From NCBI GenBank assembly GCA_004375785.1, contig SOKM01000023.1:1-13089 (forward strand): a DNA stretch of 13,089 bases, given 5' to 3'. This document shows positions 1 through 4,791 of this stretch, piece by piece. The translations under genes were made by a program, and so were the position numbers. Under the pieces are notes generated by a model, which worked only from the letters and a program-made list of their open reading frames with translations, ran no database searches and was not told the DNA's origin. Every line of letters starts with the position of its first letter. Position 1 is the first letter of the stretch. Source of the DNA: Candidatus Cloacimonadota bacterium (GTDB taxonomy: Bacteria > Hydrothermota > E44-bin80).

Positions 1-856
1 TTATTCTCTTTTCATACTCCATACCCATAACAGCATATGTACCGAGGTGTTCTGCTTCATCTACAACCCATAATTCTTTAGGCTCTTTTGCGTTTTCATA
101 GATTTTTAATCCATTTATTAATCTTATCTCTTTATCTTCCCTTCCATGAATAATAAGAATGGGTCTTGGAGAAATTTTCTCAACATAGATAGAAAGGTCA
201 ACATCCTTTGTGTCGATTCGAAGCCTTTTCCCTGCTGCCCAGACTGCCATTGGAATGAATGGGTATTCTGGTAGGTGATAGTATGCCTTTGCAAAGTCTC
301 GCACAGCACTTCTGAAGGAGAGATAAGAGCAGTCTGAAATAACGGCTGAAATATTGGGGTTTTGCGATGCTTCTAAAAGTGCAACCATTCCTCCCATTGA
401 AAAACCCATAACACCCATCTTTTTTTCTCCTTTCTCCTTGAGAAAATTAACCGCTGCTCTGAGGTCCAGTTTTTCAAAATAGCCGAGAGAACAGTATTTC
501 CCGCCGCTTTCCCCATGTGCCCTGAAATCAAACAGGAGCACAGAAAAGTTATTATTGAAAAGAAAAAGAGCAACGTCTAAGAGATCACTCTTATCAACTG
601 CAAAACCGTGTAAAAGAATGATAACCACTTTTGAAGACTTATTTTTAATATACCATCCTTTTATTGCGACAGCGTCCTCAGTCGTAAACTCAATATTTTC
701 ATACTTAAGACCATGAACACCCGGGGTAATATTCCCACGAAATCTTGGTGGGGAGATTATTAAGGAGGAGGTTTTCCAGAGAAAGAGAAAAAGAAATAAG
801 ATTATTAAAACTACAAGGAAAATCAATTCTACTTTTCCTTTACCTTTTGGCTTCAT
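1..856 (-). CDS. Membrane-anchored alpha/beta hydrolase, C-terminus cut by window edge
   Basis: 285 codons are visible before the frame runs off base 1 without a stop; family length suggests only a short tail is missing. The N-terminus is basic (M-K-P-K-G-K-G-K) and followed by a hydrophobic segment at residues 11-25, so the enzyme is probably a signal-anchored protein with its catalytic domain outside the cytoplasm. The alpha/beta hydrolase core shows the oxyanion HGF motif (about residues 84-86), the segment DFRAHGESGG, the nucleophile elbow G-F-S-M-G-G (Ser153), Asp241 in GREDKEI and His270 in EAEHLG, so the triad is complete. It resembles the YqkD/BAAT/S33-like peptidase-esterase group; substrate unknown. 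The ATG at 856 has no good ribosome site; a TTG at 826 preceded by GGA is an alternative. The start lies 18 nt after the stop of the small basic ORF, implying co-transcription and perhaps translational coupling. Confidence 0.88.
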   Translation of the reverse strand, partial: MKPKGKGKVELIFLVVLIILFLFLFLWKTSSLIISPPRFRGNITPGVHGLKYENIEFTTEDAVAIKGWYIKNKSSKVVIILLHGFAVDKSDLLDVALFLFNNNFSVLLFDFRAHGESGGKYCSLGYFEKLDLRAAVNFLKEKGEKKMGVMGFSMGGMVALLEASQNPNISAVISDCSYLSFRSAVRDFAKAYYHLPEYPFIPMAVWAAGKRLRIDTKDVDLSIYVEKISPRPILIIHGREDKEIRLINGLKIYENAKEPKELWVVDEAEHLGTYAVMGMEYEKRI

Positions 857-874
857 TAAAACATAGGTTTATCG

Positions 875-1030
875 TTACTGTTTTAAAGTTTTTTTCTCAC
901 TTTTTTCATCTTTTTTTTGTGCCTTCGTGGCTTTAATTTTGCTCTTTTTCTTTCGTTGCTCTCTCCTTCTTTTCGTTTTAAGTTTCGTTTTAAGTCTTTT
1001 TATTTTATCCTTTGTTTTTGTTCTTGCCAT
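875..1030 (-). CDS. 51-residue highly basic (Lys/Arg-rich) small protein
   Basis: The ATG at 1030 is preceded by AGGAGGTGAA, an almost perfect Shine-Dalgarno directly upstream, and by a consensus promoter at 1058-1086. The product has 51 residues, of which 20 are Lys and 6 Arg against 5 acidic residues, and it contains no hydrophobic segment. It begins M-A-R-T-K-T-K and includes LKTK twice in a row, encoded by an exact 12-bp tandem repeat. I do not recognise the family. Its composition fits a nucleic-acid-binding, ribosome-associated or nucleoid-associated peptide (compare small basic ribosomal proteins such as bTHX), but there is no sequence match I can name. The TAA at 875 lies 18 nt before the hydrolase ATG. 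The main doubt is that A-rich DNA encodes lysine easily; the strong initiation signals argue for a real gene. Confidence 0.72.
   Translation of the reverse strand: MARTKTKDKIKRLKTKLKTKRRREQRKKKSKIKATKAQKKDEKSEKKTLKQ
971..994 (-). repeat. Exact 12-bp tandem duplication inside the basic small ORF
   Basis: The + strand unit TTTCGTTTTAAG occurs twice back to back (971-982 and 983-994). On the coding strand each unit is CTT AAA ACG AAA, that is L-K-T-K, so the duplication preserves the frame. Confidence 0.9.
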
Positions 1031-1057
1031 TTCACCTCCTTTGCCAAAATTTTATTT

Positions 1058-1086
1058 ATTATAATTTAGAAAACTCTCCTTGTCAA
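1058..1086 (-). promoter_or_regulatory. Consensus sigma70 promoter for the basic small ORF and hydrolase
   Basis: Read on the minus strand, TTGACA (1086-1081) is separated by exactly 17 bp from TATAAT (1063-1058); both hexamers match consensus fully. Initiation would fall near 1051, giving a short leader of about 20 nt that is mostly the Shine-Dalgarno region. This is the best promoter match in the window. Confidence 0.8.
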
Positions 1087-1148
1087 TAACAATTTATGAG
1101 ATTTCTTGAAAATGCAAGATTAAAAAACAGATATAAAAGTTACAATGT

Positions 1149-1175
1149 AAAGTGTCAAAATTATCTTGACTTTTG
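1149..1175. promoter_or_regulatory. Imperfect inverted repeat over the hicA -35 region
   Basis: AAAGTGTCAA (1149-1158) and TTGACTTT (1166-1173) are inverted copies apart from a 2-nt bulge, separated by 7 nt. The right arm coincides with the -35 hexamer TTGACT. A repressor site for autoregulation is possible. The short HicB here lacks an obvious DNA-binding domain, so the binding protein is uncertain. Confidence 0.3.
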
Positions 1176-1194
1176 TCTGTTTTTATTATATTTA
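1166..1194 (+). promoter_or_regulatory. Candidate sigma70 promoter for hicAB
   Basis: TTGACT at 1166-1171 and TATTTA at 1189-1194 are 17 bp apart. The -35 matches consensus at five of six positions; the -10 is weaker. A transcript starting near 1201 fits a HicA start at 1269 better than the longer frame beginning at 1173. Confidence 0.4.
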
Positions 1195-1268
1195 TGATAA
1201 ATGAAATGAAGGCTGATCTAATTAGAATAACCATCGAAAGACAGATACCGTTAAAACGTGAAATAGGT

Positions 1269-1526
1269 ATGAATCCTTATAATAAACTTTTATCAAGAAT
1301 TTTAAGTGGCGCCTCTGATGCAAATATATCATTTATAGAAATGTGCAAATTGTTGATTGAGTTAGGTTTTAATGAACGCATTCGTGGTAGCCATCATATT
1401 TTTACTAAAGATGATGTTGAAGAGATTTTGAACTTACAACCTAAAGGAGCGAAGACAAAACCATATCAAGTTAAACAGATACGAAGAGTAATTTTGAAAT
1501 ATAAACTTGGAGACCAAAATGAATAA
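1269..1526 (+). CDS. hicA: HicA-family toxin (type II toxin-antitoxin mRNA interferase)
   Basis: The 85-residue product carries the HicA double-stranded-RNA-binding-like fold signature. The segment LLIELGF precedes R-G-S-H-H-I-F at residues 39-45, where the G-S-H-H motif holds the catalytic histidine used for mRNA cleavage. The C-terminal segment has QPKG...KPYQVKQIRRVILKY, typical of the HicA subgroup that opens with SDANI. I chose the ATG at 1269 because homologues of this subgroup begin at this point (M-N-x-x-x-K-L-L). The open frame continues upstream to a TTG at 1173, overlapping the promoter region. No clear Shine-Dalgarno precedes 1269, so ATGs at 1194 or 1206 remain possible. The gene overlaps hicB by 8 nt, as expected for a co-translated toxin-antitoxin pair. 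Expected activity: translation-independent mRNA cleavage blocked by HicB. Confidence 0.85.
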   Translation: MNPYNKLLSRILSGASDANISFIEMCKLLIELGFNERIRGSHHIFTKDDVEEILNLQPKGAKTKPYQVKQIRRVILKYKLGDQNE

Positions 1527-1731
1527 GTATGAAATAATAATCTATTGGAGCGATGAGGACGAAGCATACATTGCAGAAGTTCCGGAATTGCTAGGTTGTA
1601 TGGCAGATGGCTTGACATATCAGAAAGCCCTATCTAATGTTGAAGTGGTAATTCAGGAATGGATAGAGATTGCAAAGGAGTTAGGTCGTCCAATCCCGGA
1701 GCCCAAAAGACGTCGTTTAGTTTTTGCGTAA
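1519..1731 (+). CDS. hicB: HicB-family antitoxin, short form
   Basis: The 70-residue product has the partial RNase-H-like HicB fold: YEIIIYWSDEDEAYIAEVPEL at the N-terminus, a central G-C-M-A-D-G-L-T turn, then a helix ALSNVEVVIQEWIEIAKELG. It ends shortly after P-I-P-E-P. It therefore belongs to the short HicB class and has no room for the ribbon-helix-helix or HTH domain that long HicB proteins use for operator binding. Its role is to bind and neutralise HicA. The start at 1519 has GGAG six bases upstream and overlaps the hicA stop by 8 nt. Arginine codons include three CGT, unlike flanking genes, which use AGA/AGG almost exclusively; this fits recent acquisition of the pair. Confidence 0.88.
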   Translation: MNKYEIIIYWSDEDEAYIAEVPELLGCMADGLTYQKALSNVEVVIQEWIEIAKELGRPIPEPKRRRLVFA

Positions 1732-1735
1732 TATG

Positions 1736-1763
1736 TTGACAGTATATGGCTCCTGATTTGAAT
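1736..1763 (+). promoter_or_regulatory. Weak promoter candidate for the TolB-like lipoprotein
   Basis: A perfect TTGACA at 1736-1741 begins 5 nt after the hicB stop. The best -10 at suitable distance is TTGAAT (1758-1763, 16-bp spacer), which lacks the important A at position 2. The lipoprotein may instead be read from the hicAB promoter. Confidence 0.25.
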
Positions 1764-1823
1764 GAGAACTGCATCTTATTTGAGACGACAAAAAGTACAA
1801 TTTAGCTTGAAACATTTCAAGTG

Positions 1824-2933
1824 ATGTTATTTAGATCCAATCAAAAATTGATATTTCTTTTTATTCTTTTAATAACTTTTATGTTTAGCTGTCAGAAAAA
1901 AGAAATGCCTTTATATGTTGATTGTTATGAATATGAACTTAACTTGCCTCAGACATATAATATCGCAAATGCAAAATGGTCACCTAATGGAGATGAGATA
2001 CTTATCACAAGTGAAGTTTTTAAAATAGAATTGTTTCCAATAAGTTACCATTTCATGATTCTGGATACAACATTAAAAAACAATCTTGAGGAAGTTTTTT
2101 CTTTCTCCTCAGAATGTTTCTGGTTTGATAACACAGCCTGTTGGTTGTCTGACAGCACTTTTATATTTAATGTCGAAAAGCGTCTAGATAATTCGTTAAG
2201 AAATAACCCCAAAATTATCTATAAATTTAACCTTTCATCAAGAGAAACAACGCGTATTTATGAAGACGAGGATTACTTTTATCTGAGGGATGCTTTTGCC
2301 CAAAACTTGTTACTTATAAAAACTCCAGAAAATGTTTTTTTTGCTCATGTTTCCCCCCATTCTGGTGGAGTAATGTCTCTTTACAAAAAGTCCCTAAAGG
2401 ACAGTTCAGAACCTGTAGGATTAACTCCTCTTCATCCTGATACCCTTTTGCCATTAAGTGCTGTCTATTCTGCACGATTTGTTTCAAATAATAAGGTTGT
2501 TTACGAAAAGTGTGTTGTAAAAACGCCGGGTGGTGATATGGTTAGGAGGTTAGAGATAATGGATTTAGCTAATAGAAGTTCTCAATTATTAAAGGAATAT
2601 AAATTCTCCATAGAAGATAGTGAAGGAACTGGTTTTGAGGTTTCGCCTTCTGGAGAATGGCTGATATATTTACCTTCCTATTCTTTTATTATCTCTTCCC
2701 TTCATCCAACGGATGATACCCTAAGATTGCTTTCTGTGATTAATCCAGAAATTGAAAAACGTTTAGTTTTGAGGCGCAATTATGGAGATAAGAAAAATTT
2801 TTCATATAAGAGATATAAATTTTGGGCGGTTGATTGGTCTCGGAAAGGAGACAAAATTCTTTGTATAGGAGAGGAAAGAAGAACAAAGGAAAGGAAGTTA
2901 TTTATTGTAAAATTGCCGAAACACATTAATTGA
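1824..2933 (+). CDS. Lipoprotein with TolB/PD40-like beta-propeller repeats
   Basis: The 369-residue product starts with a basic segment (FRSNQK), a hydrophobic stretch and F-M-F-S-C at Cys23, a slightly imperfect lipobox, so it is probably a lipoprotein. PD40-type blade motifs are visible as AKWSPNGDEILI (residues 50-61), FEVSPSGEWLIYL (271-283) and VDWSRKGDKILCIGE (336-350), the W-S-P-x-G-x-x-I pattern of TolB and WD40-like propellers. The rest is beta-rich with few other recognisable motifs. It could act as an envelope scaffold or ligand-binding propeller; no enzymatic residues are evident. A GTG at 1821 directly precedes the chosen ATG. Ribosome-site complementarity is poor. It sits 92 nt behind hicB and ends 16 nt before the convergent rhomboid gene. 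Its arginine codons include CGN forms, as in hicAB. Confidence 0.75.
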   Translation: MLFRSNQKLIFLFILLITFMFSCQKKEMPLYVDCYEYELNLPQTYNIANAKWSPNGDEILITSEVFKIELFPISYHFMILDTTLKNNLEEVFSFSSECFWFDNTACWLSDSTFIFNVEKRLDNSLRNNPKIIYKFNLSSRETTRIYEDEDYFYLRDAFAQNLLLIKTPENVFFAHVSPHSGGVMSLYKKSLKDSSEPVGLTPLHPDTLLPLSAVYSARFVSNNKVVYEKCVVKTPGGDMVRRLEIMDLANRSSQLLKEYKFSIEDSEGTGFEVSPSGEWLIYLPSYSFIISSLHPTDDTLRLLSVINPEIEKRLVLRRNYGDKKNFSYKRYKFWAVDWSRKGDKILCIGEERRTKERKLFIVKLPKHIN

Positions 2934-2949
2934 GTGTTGATATAACGAG

Positions 2950-4392
2950 TCACCCCTTCTCCGATTCGCTCAAGAGGGTTCTGGCTTCATCTATGCCGCT
3001 GTAATGCGGATAGTTTTTAATCAGGAATTCCAATGCACCTCTGCCGAGATTCTTATCTTCTATGTTCTTCAAGAATATTCTACCGGTTTTAAGGAGCGAT
3101 ACTGGTGCAAGTTTATCTTCCGGATGATTTTTAACGAGCAGAGAGAAGAGTTCCACTGCTTTGTTATACTCTTCTTGTGATACAAGATTCGTCGCTATCC
3201 TGAATTGTGTCTTTGTCGTAAAGAGATGTTCAAGCTTTCCCTCATACACCTCAAGGTATACATTGAAGACCTCTTCCATTTTCCCTTTCTCATATAATTG
3301 CGAGATAAGTTTTTCATATTCTATTGAAGCGTCGTTCTTTCTTTCAAGCAAAAGAAGAGACCTTGCAAGTTCGAGCCTTGCATCACTGTTTGATGGTTCC
3401 TCTTTAAGTACCTCTCTGAGGAGATTTATTGCTCCCTCTGTATCACCAGCATCCCTTTTTATAAATGCCTCTTCAAGTTTAGGATGTAATTGAACAGCCT
3501 CAATTTGTTTCTCTATTTTATCTGCAAGGTATTTCTCTTCCACCTTCAGGTATTTCATACCAAACCCCGCCGCAAGACCGAAGATAAATCCGCCGACATG
3601 GGCAAAGAATGCAACACTAGAAAATGTCGATTTTGTAATCATCGCATAAAAGAGTTGTTCAAAAAACCAGAAGCCGAGTGCAAACCATGCATATAACAGG
3701 AACGTCCCCCAAATCGGTCTAAAAAAAAGTATGAAGAAATAAAAAAACCTTATCTTTGTTTTGTAGAAACGGACCGCAAAAGTGCCCATCACAGCAGATA
3801 TTGCACCGGATGCTCCTATAAGAGGAACAGTTGAACCGAGATTAAAGATAGTGTAAGAGAGGGAAGCGAAGATGCCTCCGATGAGAAAAAGAGAGATAAA
3901 AAGTGGTCTTCCCCAGTAATCTTCTATATTGACTCCAACAAGCCAGAGGAACAGCATATTGAAAAAGAGATGAAAGAAACCGCCGTGTACAAAAATGGAA
4001 GTAAAAAGATTCAAAAAATTGAACTTACCCGGTTTAAATCCTAAAATACTGAAAACCCTCTTTTCGAGCCTTGTTTTGTATTTAGTATAGACCTCTTCCC
4101 ATTCCTTGTATTCCTCGCTCTCTTTATCAATGATTTCTCCTGCCAAAAGTGCTTTATGAAATTTCTCATACCCTTCTGGGTCATATCTAACATCCGGGTG
4201 TTCTGATATATATATATAGATAAATTCTGATTCTTTTTCAAATAACTCTTTTGATATTTTATTGATCTGTGTCCGCTGTTTCAGTTCAATGGGAAAGGTG
4301 ATAAGCCAGGTAATGGTGCAAAGCCCAATGAGAGTAATGGTCAGGTAGGGTAAACGTCTGAATAGTTTATCATGCCCTACGGGTAATATCAA
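2950..4392 (-). CDS. Rhomboid-family intramembrane serine protease with C-terminal TPR-like domain
   Basis: The 480-residue product has an N-terminal helix (residues 15-35), then a long charged segment (about 38-112) before HGGFFHLFFN (136-145), the rhomboid H-x-x-x-N motif. The catalytic serine is Ser195 in G-A-S-G and the catalytic His265 lies in the helix FFAHVGGFIFG. The dyad and oxyanion residues are therefore intact and it should be an active membrane protease. Residues after about 285 are soluble and helical, with TPR-like units (for example AFIKRDAGDTEGAINLLREV and YNKAVELFSLLVKNHPEDKL). They probably serve for substrate or partner binding on the cytoplasmic face. The start is TTG at 4392, supported by AGGAG six bases upstream and by the family-typical opening I-L-P-V-G-H-D...RRLPYLT. 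The gene is divergent from the propeller lipoprotein and convergent with the TolB-like one. Confidence 0.92.
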   Translation of the reverse strand: MILPVGHDKLFRRLPYLTITLIGLCTITWLITFPIELKQRTQINKISKELFEKESEFIYIYISEHPDVRYDPEGYEKFHKALLAGEIIDKESEEYKEWEEVYTKYKTRLEKRVFSILGFKPGKFNFLNLFTSIFVHGGFFHLFFNMLFLWLVGVNIEDYWGRPLFISLFLIGGIFASLSYTIFNLGSTVPLIGASGAISAVMGTFAVRFYKTKIRFFYFFILFFRPIWGTFLLYAWFALGFWFFEQLFYAMITKSTFSSVAFFAHVGGFIFGLAAGFGMKYLKVEEKYLADKIEKQIEAVQLHPKLEEAFIKRDAGDTEGAINLLREVLKEEPSNSDARLELARSLLLLERKNDASIEYEKLISQLYEKGKMEEVFNVYLEVYEGKLEHLFTTKTQFRIATNLVSQEEYNKAVELFSLLVKNHPEDKLAPVSLLKTGRIFLKNIEDKNLGRGALEFLIKNYPHYSGIDEARTLLSESEKG

Positions 4393-4413
4393 TCTGTTCT
4401 CCTATTTTGATTT

Positions 4414-4453
4414 TCTTCTATCCTCTAACTCCCATCGTACATCTTCTATCCTT
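4414..4453 (-). repeat. Pair of 10-bp direct repeats upstream of the rhomboid gene
   Basis: TCTTCTATCC occurs at 4414-4423 and 4444-4453 (minus-strand GGATAGAAGA), start-to-start 30 bp. The copies lie between the rhomboid start and its candidate promoter, and could be regulator half-sites or chance purine-rich sequence. Confidence 0.35.
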
Positions 4454-4470
4454 TATTCTCACTCATTAAT

Positions 4471-4498
4471 CATATAATATTTTTTTAAAAAAGCAAGA
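4471..4498 (-). promoter_or_regulatory. Weak promoter candidate for the rhomboid gene
   Basis: On the minus strand TTGCTT (4498-4493) and TATGAT (4476-4471) are 16 bp apart. The -10 matches five of six positions; the -35 matches only the TTG. The AT-rich spacer makes chance matches likely. Confidence 0.3.
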
Positions 4499-4505
4499 AA
4501 AAAAA

Positions 4506-4534
4506 TTGACTAAGGGAAAAATTTGTGATATTAA
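4506..4534 (+). promoter_or_regulatory. Candidate sigma70 promoter for the TPR-propeller lipoprotein
   Basis: TTGACT (4506-4511) and TATTAA (4529-4534) have a 17-bp spacer. Initiation near 4541 would produce a leader of about 250 nt that includes the direct repeat and hairpin. Confidence 0.45.
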
Positions 4535-4573
4535 AGAATAATGAATTCTCGGAAATTGAAAATTGGGGGCAGG

Positions 4574-4704
4574 CGTTGAAATCTGCACCTGCACTACCAC
4601 CTTCCCTCCCGATTCCGTCATTGTCTTGCTTCTTAAATACGCTTGGCAATGGTGAAGTTTTTCCCTGCCCTTCCACCATTCTCCTCGACTCCTTCATTGT
4701 CTTG
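4574..4704 (+). repeat. Imperfect direct repeat, 76-bp period, in the leader of the propeller lipoprotein
   Basis: Bases 4574-4628 align without gaps to 4650-4704: 39 of 55 positions match overall and 27 of 35 in the right-hand part, ending in an identical 11-mer TCATTGTCTTG. The sequence following each copy also shows weak similarity. The period is not a multiple of three, so this is not a simple coding repeat. Its identity is unknown. Confidence 0.6.
4648..4680 (+). promoter_or_regulatory. Hairpin in the second repeat copy
   Basis: AATGGTGAAG (4648-4657) is complementary to CTTCCACCATT (4670-4680) with one bulged base, enclosing a 12-nt loop. There is no T-run after it, so it is not a typical terminator. 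It may be a structured leader element. Confidence 0.4.
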
Positions 4705-4791
4705 AGTAGAAGTAAACCTGCCAATGCCCGGTTGTTCGCTTTTGGAACTATACAAAGTAGTTGACTGAATATTTACAAAAAAGGAGGAACT

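Larger units (their letters stand above)
4393..4791. other. 399-bp divergent intergenic region between rhomboid and TPR-propeller lipoprotein genes
   Basis: No convincing gene lies here. It holds candidate promoters for both flanking genes, an A/T-rich core near 4475-4510, and a more GC-rich, pyrimidine-skewed patch (about 4560-4750) that contains an imperfect direct repeat and a hairpin. If the plus promoter at 4506-4534 is used, the lipoprotein mRNA has a leader of about 250 nt. Overlapping 79-codon open frames on both strands in the patch lack ribosome sites and family features. Confidence 0.7.

Noticed and set aside
745..936. 63-codon plus-strand open frame antisense to the hydrolase start and basic ORF
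   Set aside because: It lies opposite a well-supported minus-strand operon, shows no family features, and its composition is the complement of the coding strand.
1173..1268. N-terminal extension of hicA from a TTG start
   Set aside because: It would begin within the promoter spacer, and the 32 extra residues do not fit the HicA subgroup, whose members start at the M-N-x-x-x-K-L-L equivalent.
3161..3696. Two plus-strand open frames (110 and 68 codons) inside the rhomboid gene
   Set aside because: Serine- and cysteine-rich shadow translations of a clear rhomboid-TPR coding region.
4485..4764. Overlapping 79-codon frames on both strands in the rhomboid/lipoprotein intergenic region
   Set aside because: No ribosome sites or recognisable domains; the region contains an out-of-frame direct repeat, so a working protein is unlikely.
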